A DNA stretch of 64,000 bases, taken from contig CAWAJR010000002.1 in the NCBI GenBank assembly GCA_963782465.1, positions 558,001 through 622,000 of the forward strand, given 5' to 3'. Positions 19,045 to 27,372 of this stretch are shown piece after piece. The position numbers and the translations under genes were made by a program. Within the stretch, counting starts at the first letter, position 1; the number at the start of each line of letters is the position of its first letter. The DNA is from JAODBJ01 sp963782465 (GTDB lineage: Bacteria; Actinomycetota; Acidimicrobiia; IMCC26256; PALSA-610). Under the pieces are notes generated by a model. The model saw only the letters and a program-made list of their open reading frames with translations. It was not told where the DNA came from and made no database searches.

Positions 19045-19616
19045 CGATCACCGAAGCGCCGAGCGCGTCCAAGTCCGCGTCCGCGCCCGCGACGACGCCG
19101 GCCTCGACGCCGTCACCGGCGCGTTCAGCTACAGCGGCCGAACTCGCGCACGCTGTTCCACGCCGCCCGCTTCGCGGGTGTCCAACGCATCGTGCACGTG
19201 AGTATCACGAACCCGAGCATCGATTCGCCCTACCCGTACTTCCGCGGGAAGGCGCTCGTCGACGATCTCGCCGACCTGTGCGTCGACGCCGCGCTCGAGA
19301 CGGGCAGCCGCATCGTCGACGCGGTCGGCCCGAACGGGTGACGTTCGTCGAACTCGTCGAGACGATCCGGGCTGCCGTCGGCAGCCGAGCGCGCATCGTG
19401 CGCGTCCCGAGTTGGCTGCTCCCACCCATCTCGGCCGGCTTGAGCCGCGTGCTTCGCGACGTGTTACTCACCGGGGACGAGTACCACGCGATGGCCGACG
19501 GCCTGGCCGACACCGACAGTCCGACGACCGCGCTGACCGCGCTGACCGAATGGATCGCCGGCAACGCGACGACGCTCGGTCGCGCGTACGCGAATGAACT
19601 CGCCCGCCATTACTGA
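19041..19616 (+). pseudogene. Remnant of an NAD(P)-binding NmrA/atypical-SDR protein
   Basis: Pieces of one protein appear in order but in different frames: DAVTGAFSYSGR (cofactor loop), then RTLFHAARFAGVQRIVHVSI and FRGKALV joined directly to DDLADLCVDAA, then VTFVELVETIRAAVG to the end LGRAYANELARHY. Segments between the first and second and between FRGKALV and DDLADL are missing compared with the family, so at least two deletions and one or two frameshifts occurred. It was coupled to tetR by an ATGA overlap. Confidence 0.75.
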
Positions 19617-20173
19617 TTCGTCAGGTTCAGTGCCGCGAGCCAGCGGGCGGCGTCGGTGGGGTTGCGGAGCCGTACGTAGTGCAGGTGAGCATTGGCGGGG
19701 TCGGCGGATTCCGCTTCGAAGTATTCGCGGTACCACCCGTGCTGCTGCCACGCCCACGCGATCACCGACGTTTCCGGGTTGCGCGACCACAGGTTGCTGA
19801 ACGGCTCGCGATTACCGTTCCACAGCTCCTGGCGGGTCACGACCCGGCGCACCGTGCGGGCAACGAGACGCTTCATCACGACCGACCGCGAGTAGTCGAG
19901 CCACACGATCGTGTCGGCCCGAGCGCGCACGATGTCGCCCACACGCGACCGGTAGTTGCCATCGACCACCCAGCCGTCGCCCGTGAGCGCTTCCTCGACC
20001 CTCGCCCGGAAGGTGTCGGCGTCGAGCTCCGTCCAGCCCGGCTGGTGGTAGATCGCGTCGAGCTCGACGCGAGGCACGCCCAGTCGCGCCGCGATCGCCG
20101 CGGCGAGGGTCGACTTCCCCGAGCCGCTGTTGCCGATCACCGACACCCGCCGAGTCGACGGGTTGCCGCTCAT
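19610..20173 (-). CDS. P-loop nucleoside/adenylate kinase-like protein
   Basis: A 187-residue small ATPase with Walker A GNSGSGKST at residues 14-22. The following ARLGVPRVELDAIYHQPGWTELD and GWVVDGNYRS pattern is that of the AAA_17/shikimate-kinase-like group often annotated as adenylate kinase-like or FlaR-like. ADTIVWLDYSR provides Walker B-like strands. The real substrate is unknown. It overlaps the upstream alpha/beta hydrolase by 4 bases and converges on the remnant at 19041-19616 with a 7-base overlap. Confidence 0.85.
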   Translation of the reverse strand: MSGNPSTRRVSVIGNSGSGKSTLAAAIAARLGVPRVELDAIYHQPGWTELDADTFRARVEEALTGDGWVVDGNYRSRVGDIVRARADTIVWLDYSRSVVMKRLVARTVRRVVTRQELWNGNREPFSNLWSRNPETSVIAWAWQQHGWYREYFEAESADPANAHLHYVRLRNPTDAARWLAALNLTNQ

Positions 20174-20856
20174 GGTCGCGCCCGACCCAGGTTGAGGAGC
20201 GCGGTTGCGACCCGTTCCGGTTCGTTGACGATGTCGAGGTGCGCGCCGAGCAGTTCGACGACGGGCCACCCGCGGCGGCGGGCTTCGTCGGCGTCGGCGC
20301 GGTACACCTCGCTCAGGAGGACGTACGCGCCGCGCTCGATCGGCCGGCCGGGCCGCGGGACCCTGCCGTCGAAGTACGCCAATGGCAGTTCGACCATGTC
20401 GGCGACCACTGCCCGCCGGCGAACCGGGTCGGTAACGAGCCCCTCCATCGCGCCGGTGCCGAACCATTCCGACCAGCGGGGCAGGACACCGTCGCGGGCG
20501 ATGCCGGCGAGGAACACGCGGAAGTCGGCCGGCACGAGCTCCGCATCCGATCCGTCGGGCGGGACACCCGCGTCGACGAACACGGTGCGGTTCGCTCGAC
20601 CGTCGAGGCGTTCGGCGATCGTCGGAAGCAAGGGGCCGGCTCCACTGTGACCGACGAGGACGACCTCCGGTTCGCGAACCTGGACCACGGATTGCACGAC
20701 CGCGTCGACACATGCCTCCCACCGGCCGGTGACCGCGGCGGCGGTGAGATCGGGCAACGCGACCGGAACGCCTTCGTGGCGAAGGGCGTCGGCGACCCAC
20801 GACCACGTGCACGGTCCGACGAGCGGGCTGTGAACGAGAACGAAACCGGCGCGCAT
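20170..20856 (-). CDS. Alpha/beta hydrolase
   Basis: A 228-residue compact hydrolase. VLVHSPLVGPCTW is the oxyanion-hole region, and VVLVGHSGAGPL holds the nucleophile elbow G-H-S-G-A. ELLGAHLDIVNEP near the end supplies the likely catalytic His. The ATG at 20856 follows a GGGGG stretch; an in-frame ATG at 20868 is an alternative. It forms an operon with the downstream P-loop kinase. Confidence 0.85.
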   Translation of the reverse strand: MRAGFVLVHSPLVGPCTWSWVADALRHEGVPVALPDLTAAAVTGRWEACVDAVVQSVVQVREPEVVLVGHSGAGPLLPTIAERLDGRANRTVFVDAGVPPDGSDAELVPADFRVFLAGIARDGVLPRWSEWFGTGAMEGLVTDPVRRRAVVADMVELPLAYFDGRVPRPGRPIERGAYVLLSEVYRADADEARRRGWPVVELLGAHLDIVNEPERVATALLNLGRARP

Positions 20857-20903
20857 ACGAACCCCCATTCTCGCCCCGGGTGTTCGGGTAGCGTCCGGAT
20901 CCC

Positions 20904-21207
20904 ATGCAGGTGGCCCCGCGCTACGGCGACGATCCGGTTCTCCGCATCGAAACGGCACCGCTCGACATCGCGGCGGCCCTGGTGCACCAGCGGACGCGAC
21001 GGAGCCCGACGTCTCGTTCGTCGTCGACGCGGCCCAACCGTCGTCGTGCGCGACGGACCGTGCCCGCCCGGCGCGACCCGCCTTGCCGGCCGCGCCGTCG
21101 AACTGGTCGAGGGCCTGAGCTTCCGCACGCCACTCGCACACGCCGTACCGGAACCCGAGCAGTGGCTGCTCGGCGGGCTGGCCGAGGTGTTCGAAGCGGT
21201 CCGCTGA
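20904..21207 (+). pseudogene. Fragment resembling a mycothiol-dependent isomerase-family C-terminal domain, three frames
   Basis: Coding potential moves through three frames: MQVAPRYGDDPVLRIETAPL, then EPDVSFVVDAAQP, then RLAGRAVELVEGLSFRTPLAHAVPEPEQWLLGGLAEVFEAV to the stop (read in parts). The last piece resembles the C-terminal part of MDMPI/TIGR03083-type proteins from memory. Only about 100 residues are covered and no N-terminal DinB-like helical bundle is present. It may be a degraded gene or a short protein with consensus errors. Confidence 0.4.
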
Positions 21208-21219
21208 CCATTCGCATCG

Positions 21220-21271
21220 CCGGGTTGCGAGGTTTATGCGCCCGTACGGGGGCATAACTGTCACAACCCGG
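21220..21271. repeat. GCCCCC-type intergenic hairpin (family B)
   Basis: Arms 21220-21244 and 21247-21271 pair at 20 of 25 positions around a 2-base loop. It lies between the remnant ending at 21207 and the convergent FAD oxidoreductase stop at 21285. It shares gttgtgac and atgccccc parts with the other copies. Confidence 0.75.
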
Positions 21272-21284
21272 CACTGGGGTTGGG

Positions 21285-22661
21285 TCAGTGCGAGCCGAAG
21301 ATGCGGGACGCGAGGGCGGCGCGCACCCGGGGACGTTTGCCGCGCACCTCGGCTCGGTCCATCGACGCCATGAGCGCGCGGCCGGCGTTGATGCCGAGCC
21401 AGCGGAACGGTTCCGGCTCCCAGCGCGGCGAGCGGTGGCCGACCCACGGCAACGAGGTGATCTCCGATTCGAGGCCGAGCACCAGGTCGGCGAGGGTGCG
21501 GCCGGCCAGGTTCGTCGTCGCGACTCCGTCGCCGACGTACCCGCCCGCCCACCCGAGCCCGGTCGCGCGATCGAGGCCGACGGTGGAATACCAGTCGCGC
21601 GGCACGGCGACGGCACCGCCCCAACGATGGGTCACCGCCACGTCACCGATCGCGGGGAACAGCTCGCGCAACGTCTCGCGCAAACGGGTGAAGACCCGCT
21701 CGTTGCGATCGAACTCCGGGCGCACCCGCGACCCGAAGTGGTACGGCGCGCCGCGCCCGCCGAACGCGAACCGGCCGTCGGCGGTGCGCTGGCCGTAGAT
21801 CAGCATGTGGCGACCGTCGGTGAACGTCGGCCGGTCGTGCATCCCGGCCGTCGCCCAGAACTCGTCGTCGAGCGGTTCGGTTGCGATCATCAACGAGTAC
21901 AGCGGCACGAGCGAGCGCGCTTCACCGGGCAGCATCGGCGTGAACGCCTCGGTCGCCCAGATCACGTGCTCGGCGCTCACGACGCCGTGATCGGTGCGTA
22001 CCAGCTTCGGGTCGACGCTGAGCGCGCGGGTGCCTTCGTAGATCTGGGCACCGTGCCGTTCCACGGCGCGGGCAAGCCCGCGCACCAGCCGCGCCGGATG
22101 GATCGCCGCGCAATGCGGCGTGTAGAGCGCGCCGAGGCACGGCGTCGTTCCGACCTGGGCGCGCGCTTCGTCGGGCCCGAGCCACCGGTAGTCGTCGTCG
22201 TCGAACCCGTAGCTCTCCTCGTAGGCGAGTTCGGCCCGCAACCGGCGGAGGTGCGCCGGCAGCACGGCAACCGAAACGGTGCCGCCCTTGGCGAAGTGAC
22301 AGTCGATGCCTTCCACGAGCGCGACGCGCCCGACCTCGTCGACGGTGTCGAACATGGCTCGCTGAAGCGCGACGGCCGCGACCCGGCCGTGCGTCTTCGC
22401 GGTCTGCTCCCGGCTCCCGGCGAAGAGGGCCGAGCACCAGCCGCCGTTGCGACCCGACGCGCCGAACCCGGCGATCTCGCGTTCGATCACCGCGACCCGC
22501 AACGTCGGGTCACGGCGCCGGAGGTAGTAGGCGGTCCACAGGCCGGTGAACCCCGCACCGACGATCGCGACGTCGACGGCGACGTCGCCGGGCAGTGCGG
22601 CACGCGGGGTGAGGTCGTCGTCGACGGTGTCGTGCCACAGGCTCAGTGCAGGAGTCGCCAC
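21285..22661 (-). CDS. FAD-dependent oxidoreductase (DAO family)
   Basis: A 458-residue protein of the D-amino-acid oxidase superfamily. The dinucleotide-binding motif is VDVAIVGAGFTGLWTAYYL near residue 30, followed by SGRNGGWCSALF, the usual flavin-contact segment. The C-terminal GWAGGYVGDGVATTNLAGRTLADL completes the FAD site. Such enzymes oxidise amines or amino acids such as gamma-glutamylputrescine or sarcosine. The start is GTG 22661. It is divergent from the enoyl-CoA hydratase gene, with 41 bases between them. Confidence 0.88.
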   Translation of the reverse strand: MATPALSLWHDTVDDDLTPRAALPGDVAVDVAIVGAGFTGLWTAYYLRRRDPTLRVAVIEREIAGFGASGRNGGWCSALFAGSREQTAKTHGRVAAVALQRAMFDTVDEVGRVALVEGIDCHFAKGGTVSVAVLPAHLRRLRAELAYEESYGFDDDDYRWLGPDEARAQVGTTPCLGALYTPHCAAIHPARLVRGLARAVERHGAQIYEGTRALSVDPKLVRTDHGVVSAEHVIWATEAFTPMLPGEARSLVPLYSLMIATEPLDDEFWATAGMHDRPTFTDGRHMLIYGQRTADGRFAFGGRGAPYHFGSRVRPEFDRNERVFTRLRETLRELFPAIGDVAVTHRWGGAVAVPRDWYSTVGLDRATGLGWAGGYVGDGVATTNLAGRTLADLVLGLESEITSLPWVGHRSPRWEPEPFRWLGINAGRALMASMDRAEVRGKRPRVRAALASRIFGSH

Positions 22662-22702
22662 GGCCGGGGATCCTACGAGTGTCGGTTCGTATACTCCCGC
22701 CG

Positions 22703-23452
22703 ATGATCCGGTCAGAAGTCCGCGGCCACGTCGCGCTCGTGACCATCGACAACCCGCCGGTCAACGCGTTGCCGGTCGCCGGGTGGTTCGCGCTCGCCGA
22801 CGCGGTGCGCTCGGCCGGCCGCGACCCGCAGGTGCGCGCCTGCATCGTGAACGCCGAAGGCAAAGGGTTCCAGTGCGGCGTCGACATCAAGGAACTCGCC
22901 GCCGACCCGACGAAGGAGACGTTCGTCGGCGTCAACCGCGGTTGCTACGAGGCGTTCGCCGCGGTCTACGACTGCGAAGTGCCGGTGATCGCGGCGGTCA
23001 ACGGCTACTGCCTCGGTGGTGGGGTGGGCATCGCCGGGAACGCCGACATCGTGGTTGCGAGCGACGACGCGACCTTCGGCCTCCCGGAAGTCGACCGCGG
23101 CGCGCTCGGTGTCGCCACTCACCTCGCCCGGTTCGTGCCCGCGCACAAGCTGCGCGCGATGTTCTTCATGGGCACGACGGTCACCGCCGCGGAGTTGCTG
23201 GCGTTCGGCACCGTCGAGCGGGTCGTCCCTCGCGACCAGTTGCTCGATGCCGCGTTCGAGATCGCCGAAGTGATCGCGAAGAAGAGTGCGCTGGTGATCC
23301 GCCGGGCCAAGGAGTCGCTCAACGCGATCGACCCGGTCGATGTGAAACGTTCCTACCGGTTCGAGCAGGGCTTCACGTTCGAACTGAACCTGTGGGGCGA
23401 CAGCGACGAGTTGCGCCAAGCCTTTGTCGACAAGCGCGACGCCGACCTCTGA
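22703..23452 (+). CDS. Enoyl-CoA hydratase/isomerase family protein
   Basis: A 249-residue crotonase-fold protein. The oxyanion-hole segments are GKGFQCGVDIKEL and AAVNGYCLGGGVGIAGNADI. FGLPEVDRGALG carries the position of one catalytic Glu. The group handles CoA thioesters in fatty-acid or side-chain degradation. The ATG at 22703 fits the family N-terminus. It begins a run of co-directed genes ending with citrate synthase at 27127. Confidence 0.9.
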   Translation: MIRSEVRGHVALVTIDNPPVNALPVAGWFALADAVRSAGRDPQVRACIVNAEGKGFQCGVDIKELAADPTKETFVGVNRGCYEAFAAVYDCEVPVIAAVNGYCLGGGVGIAGNADIVVASDDATFGLPEVDRGALGVATHLARFVPAHKLRAMFFMGTTVTAAELLAFGTVERVVPRDQLLDAAFEIAEVIAKKSALVIRRAKESLNAIDPVDVKRSYRFEQGFTFELNLWGDSDELRQAFVDKRDADL

Positions 23453-23456
23453 CCCG

Positions 23457-24137
23457 ATGGTGACCGGCGACCCACCGTTCCGGGCCGGCTCGTTCCGGGC
23501 GGGCTCGTTCCGGGCAGTCGTGTTCGACCTGGGCGGCGTGGTGTACCCGTCGCCGTTCGAGGCGTTCGACGCCTACGAGCGTGATGCCGGCCTCCCCGAA
23601 GGGTCGGTGCGCGCGCTGATCCGTACCAGCAGCGAGACCGGCGCGTGGGCCGCGCTCGAACGGTCCGAGTACACGATGCGCGAGTTCCACGCCGCGCTGG
23701 AAGACGAAGCCCGCCTCGCCGGCCTCGCACTCGAAGCGGAAGCGTTGATGGGTCGCGTGGCCGGCGGGTTCGCGCCGCGCCCCGAAATGGTGCACGCGAT
23801 CATCCGTCTCCGCGACGAAGGCTTCCTCGTCGGCGCGCTCACGAACAACTGGGCCGCGCCGGAGGGCACCCGCTCGGTCGGGAGCCATGAGGCGTTGGCG
23901 TTCGACGTGGTGGTGGAGTCGGCGATCGAAGGGCTGCGCAAACCCGACCCGCGGATCTACGAACTCGTGCTGCGTCGCCTCGACGTGCGCGCGATCGAAA
24001 CGGTGTTTCTCGACGACCTGGGCATCAATCTCAAGCCCGCCCGCGCCATGGGGATCACCACGATCAAGGTCGGCGACCCGCACGAAGCGTTGCGTGAGCT
24101 CGAGTCGGTCCTCGCCGTGCGCGTCCTCGATCACTGA
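23457..24137 (+). CDS. HAD family hydrolase (subfamily IA)
   Basis: A 226-residue HAD phosphatase. Motif I is VVFDLGGVVYPSP, motif II is ALTNNW, Lys of motif III is in GLRKPDPRIYE, and motif IV is VFLDDLGINLKPA. It resembles the N-terminal HAD part of ACAD10-type proteins, which fits the acyl-CoA neighbourhood. A short slippage-like triplication (FRAGSFRAGSFRA) lies just before motif I. The start lies 4 bases after the hydratase stop. Confidence 0.88.
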   Translation: MVTGDPPFRAGSFRAGSFRAVVFDLGGVVYPSPFEAFDAYERDAGLPEGSVRALIRTSSETGAWAALERSEYTMREFHAALEDEARLAGLALEAEALMGRVAGGFAPRPEMVHAIIRLRDEGFLVGALTNNWAAPEGTRSVGSHEALAFDVVVESAIEGLRKPDPRIYELVLRRLDVRAIETVFLDDLGINLKPARAMGITTIKVGDPHEALRELESVLAVRVLDH

Positions 24138-24153
24138 ACCGGAGAGCGCCGCC

Positions 24154-24756
24154 GTGGACTTACTGTTCGTCCGTCACGCCGAACCGGTACGCATCGAGCC
24201 GGGGTCGGGCGTGCCCGCCAACCCGCACCTCACCGAAACGGGCCGGGAGCAGGCCGCGCGGCTCGCACACTGGCTGGCCGCAGAGCCGATCGACGCCGTC
24301 GTGTCGAGCCCGCAGCGGCGCGCGCTCGAGACCGCCGAACCGATCGCGGCCGCGCATGGTCTCGGGATCGAGATCGTCGACGGGCTCATCGAATTCGACG
24401 CGCAGGCCGACGACTACATCCCGATCGAGGACCTACGCGCTGCGAACGACCCGCGCTGGCAAGCGATGCTCGAAGGCCGGTGGACCGAGAACGGCGAAGA
24501 CCCCGACGCGTTCCGCGCGCGCGTCGTGGCCGCGGTGGACGACTGCATCAATCGCTTCCCGGGGCAACGCGTCGTCGCGGTGTGCCACGGCGGCGTCATC
24601 AATGTCGCACTCGGTGCGGCGCTCGGCATCGAGCGGCCGCTGTGGTTCGACCCGAAGTACACGTCGCTGTCTCGCCTGGTGGCTTCACGCACCGGCGTGC
24701 GTACGGTGGCGACGCTCAACGAAACCGCGCACCTCGACGCGAGGAGGGGAACATGA
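24154..24756 (+). CDS. Histidine phosphatase family protein
   Basis: A 200-residue phosphoglycerate-mutase-like phosphatase. The catalytic RHAEP lies at residues 7-11, with SSPQRRALETAEPIA as the second arginine region and VVAVCHGGVI carrying the second histidine. The start is GTG 24154. Its stop overlaps the next gene by 4 bases (ATGA). The substrate is unknown. Confidence 0.88.
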   Translation: MDLLFVRHAEPVRIEPGSGVPANPHLTETGREQAARLAHWLAAEPIDAVVSSPQRRALETAEPIAAAHGLGIEIVDGLIEFDAQADDYIPIEDLRAANDPRWQAMLEGRWTENGEDPDAFRARVVAAVDDCINRFPGQRVVAVCHGGVINVALGAALGIERPLWFDPKYTSLSRLVASRTGVRTVATLNETAHLDARRGT

Positions 24757-25535
24757 GCAAAGAGAACGTGCTCGTCGAACACGACGGCCCGGTCACGATC
24801 GTCACCATCAACCGACCCGAGCGCCGCAATGCCGTCGACGGCCCGACCGCGGCACTGCTCGCCGACGCGTTCCGCGCGTTCGCGGCCGACGACGGCGCGT
24901 CGGTCGCGGTGCTGACCGGGGCGGGGAACGTCTTCTGCGCGGGCGCGGATCTCAAGGCCGTGGCCGAAGGTCGCGGGAACCGGGTCGTGCTCGACGGCGA
25001 TGGGCCGATGGGCCCGTCTCGCATGCTGCTGGCGAAACCGGTCGTCGCGGCCGTCGAAGGCTTCGCGGTCGCGGGTGGCCTCGAACTTGCCCTGTGGTGC
25101 GACCTGCGCGTCGCCGCGACCGACGCCGTGTTCGGGGTGTTCTGCCGGCGTTGGGGGGTGCCGCTCGTCGACGGCGGGACGATCCGCCTGCCCCGGCTGG
25201 TCGGGCATTCCCATGCCCTCGACCTGATCCTCACCGGGCGCGGCGTGCACGGTGACGAAGCGCAACGGATGGGTCTCGCCAACCGGTTGGTGGAGCCGGG
25301 AACCGCCCGGTCGGCGGCCATCGCGCTCGCGCACGACCTCGCCGCGCTCCCCCAACGCTGCCTCCGCGAAGATCGGCTGTCGTCGTACGAGCAATGGTCG
25401 ATGCCGCTGCCCGAGGCCTTGGCGAACGAGTACCGGCACGGCCTCGGTGTGCTGGAGAGCGGCGAGAGCATCGAAGGCGCGGCGCGGTTCGCGGCCGGCG
25501 CCGGGAGGCACGGGGCTACGGCACCCGGCTCGTAG
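24753..25535 (+). CDS. Enoyl-CoA hydratase/isomerase family protein
   Basis: A 260-residue crotonase-fold protein with GNVFCAGADLKAVAEG and AAVEGFAVAGGLELALWCDL forming the CoA and oxyanion site. FGVFCRRWGVPLVDGGT follows, a pattern of the group in which the usual Glu positions are altered, so hydratase activity itself is uncertain. A good ribosome-binding site (gaggagggga) precedes the ATG. It overlaps the histidine phosphatase by 4 bases. Confidence 0.9.
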   Translation: MSKENVLVEHDGPVTIVTINRPERRNAVDGPTAALLADAFRAFAADDGASVAVLTGAGNVFCAGADLKAVAEGRGNRVVLDGDGPMGPSRMLLAKPVVAAVEGFAVAGGLELALWCDLRVAATDAVFGVFCRRWGVPLVDGGTIRLPRLVGHSHALDLILTGRGVHGDEAQRMGLANRLVEPGTARSAAIALAHDLAALPQRCLREDRLSSYEQWSMPLPEALANEYRHGLGVLESGESIEGAARFAAGAGRHGATAPGS

Positions 25536-25570
25536 ACTCCCGCGGCGGCCTCCCAACGAGAGGAACCCTG

Positions 25571-27127
25571 ATGTCAGACGCGGGTATGAAAGAACGCACC
25601 GTCGGCGACATCATGAGCCGGCCCGTTGTCACCGCCGCGCCGGCCGAAACCGTCGCGGTCGCCGCGGCTCGCATGCACGACCGTCACGTCGGTTCGGTTG
25701 TCGTCGTCGACGGCGACGATCGCGCGATCGGCATCCTCACCGAGCGCGACATGATCCGCCTCGGCGCGGCCGGCGCCGACGCTTCGCTTGCGAAGGTGTC
25801 GGAATGGATGACCGCCGATCCCGACACCGTCGCCTCGAACGTGCCGGCGCGCGCCGCGTTCGCGAGCCTCGCCGAGCACGGTTACCGCCACATCCCCGTC
25901 GTCGACGGCAGCAAGCTCGCCGGCATCGTCTCGATCCGCGACCTCATGCGCATCGCGATGATCCAACCGGCCGCGGCGCAGGCGCACGAAGTGCCGCGCG
26001 GCCTCGAGGGCGTGGTCGTCGCGGAAACCACGATCGGCGACGTACGCGGGCTCGAAGGCTTCTATCACTACCGCCAGTACAACGCGGTCGAACTCGCGCG
26101 CAGCCGCCCGATCGAAGACGTGTGGCACCTCATGTTCGAGGGCCGGCTCCCGGAAACCACGACCGAGCGCGACGCGTTCATCCGTGAAGTCGCGCCGCTG
26201 CGCGTCGTACCGCAGTCGGTCGCCGAAGTGTTGCCGGCGATCGCCCACGCCGGCGACGATTTCGTGCCGCTCGACGCGTTGCGCACCGCGGTGTCGTTGT
26301 TCGGCGCCGCGCTCGGCTTCCGACCGACCCTCGATGTCGACGCGACGACCCTGCGCGCCCAGGCCCTTGCGACCTGCGCCGTGGTACCAGCCCTCGTCAC
26401 CGCGCTGTGGCGGTTACGGCAGGGAAAGGCACCCGTCGCGCCGGATCCCGACCTGCGGTATGCCGCGAACTACGTGTACATGATGCTGGGCGAGGTACCG
26501 CCGCCGGAGTACGCGGCCGCGGTCGAGAAGTACCTCATCTCGACGGTCGACCACGGGTTCAACGCGTCGACGTTCACGGCCCGGGTGATCACCTCGACCG
26601 GCGCCGATCTCGGCGCCGCGATCGTGGGGGCGATCGGCGCGCTCTCCGGGCCGTTGCACGGCGGCGCGCCCAGCCGCGCGTTGCAGATGCTCGACGAGAT
26701 CGGCACCGCCGACCGCGCCGAAGCCTGGCTGCGCGACGCGGTCGAGAGCGGCAGCCGCCTGATGGGTTTCGGGCACCGGGTCTACAAGACCGACGACCCG
26801 CGCTCCTTGCTCCTCCGTGAGGTTGCCGACTCGCTCGGCGGCGAGAAGATGGAGCTGGCGCGCCACATCGAAGCCACTGCGATCAAGGTGCTCGACGAAC
26901 TGAAGCCGGGCCGGCGCCTCTACACGAACGTCGAGTTCTACGCCGGGATCGTGATGGACCGCTGCGGGATCCCGCGTGAAATGTTCACGCCGACATTCGC
27001 GTGCAGCCGGGTCATCGGATGGTGCGCGCACGTGCTCGAACAGGCGGCCGACAACCGGCTGATCCGGCCGAGCGCCCAGTACGTCGGGCCTCCCCCGCCC
27101 CAACCGGTGCCGCCGCTCCCGGCTTAG
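25571..27127 (+). CDS. Citrate synthase family protein with N-terminal CBS-domain pair
   Basis: A 518-residue fusion. Residues about 10-130 form two CBS domains (VGDIMSRPVVTAAP and VSEWMTADPDTVASN, each followed by the usual GIL/GIVSIRD strands). Residues about 150-518 form a citrate synthase: LSGPLHGGAPS and MGFGHRVYKTDDPR hold the catalytic histidines, and TNVEFYAGIVMD has Glu at the usual Asp position, as I recall for one actinobacterial subgroup. It should condense acetyl-CoA or propionyl-CoA with oxaloacetate, probably with adenylate control through the CBS pair. The ATG follows a gagagg ribosome site. Confidence 0.9.
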   Translation: MSDAGMKERTVGDIMSRPVVTAAPAETVAVAAARMHDRHVGSVVVVDGDDRAIGILTERDMIRLGAAGADASLAKVSEWMTADPDTVASNVPARAAFASLAEHGYRHIPVVDGSKLAGIVSIRDLMRIAMIQPAAAQAHEVPRGLEGVVVAETTIGDVRGLEGFYHYRQYNAVELARSRPIEDVWHLMFEGRLPETTTERDAFIREVAPLRVVPQSVAEVLPAIAHAGDDFVPLDALRTAVSLFGAALGFRPTLDVDATTLRAQALATCAVVPALVTALWRLRQGKAPVAPDPDLRYAANYVYMMLGEVPPPEYAAAVEKYLISTVDHGFNASTFTARVITSTGADLGAAIVGAIGALSGPLHGGAPSRALQMLDEIGTADRAEAWLRDAVESGSRLMGFGHRVYKTDDPRSLLLREVADSLGGEKMELARHIEATAIKVLDELKPGRRLYTNVEFYAGIVMDRCGIPREMFTPTFACSRVIGWCAHVLEQAADNRLIRPSAQYVGPPPPQPVPPLPA

Positions 27128-27372
27128 GCGCAGCCCTTCTGGGCGAGCAACGATTCGAGTTCGCCGACATTGGCGAGCGTTGCCGCTTCGTCGCCGACGA
27201 ACTCGACATCGAACTCGTCTTCGATGCGGAACAGCAGCGTGACGTGCTGCAGCGAATCCCAGTCGGGGATGTCGGCCGCCGTCGTCGTGTCGGAGAGGAC
27301 AAGGTTGGGATCGTCGAAGACGTCGCGAAAGACGGTTTGTAGCTGCTCGCGCAATGCCACGGCGTTGCTCAC
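27124..27372 (-). CDS. Acyl carrier protein
   Basis: An 82-residue carrier protein. The 4'-phosphopantetheine site is DWDSLQHV, with the attachment Ser in DSL, at the start of helix II. The first helix is LREQLQTVFRDVF. Its GTG start overlaps the stop of the FkbH-like gene by 4 bases, so it is very likely its dedicated carrier. It converges on the citrate synthase with a 4-base overlap. Confidence 0.88.
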   Translation of the reverse strand: MSNAVALREQLQTVFRDVFDDPNLVLSDTTTAADIPDWDSLQHVTLLFRIEDEFDVEFVGDEAATLANVGELESLLAQKGCA

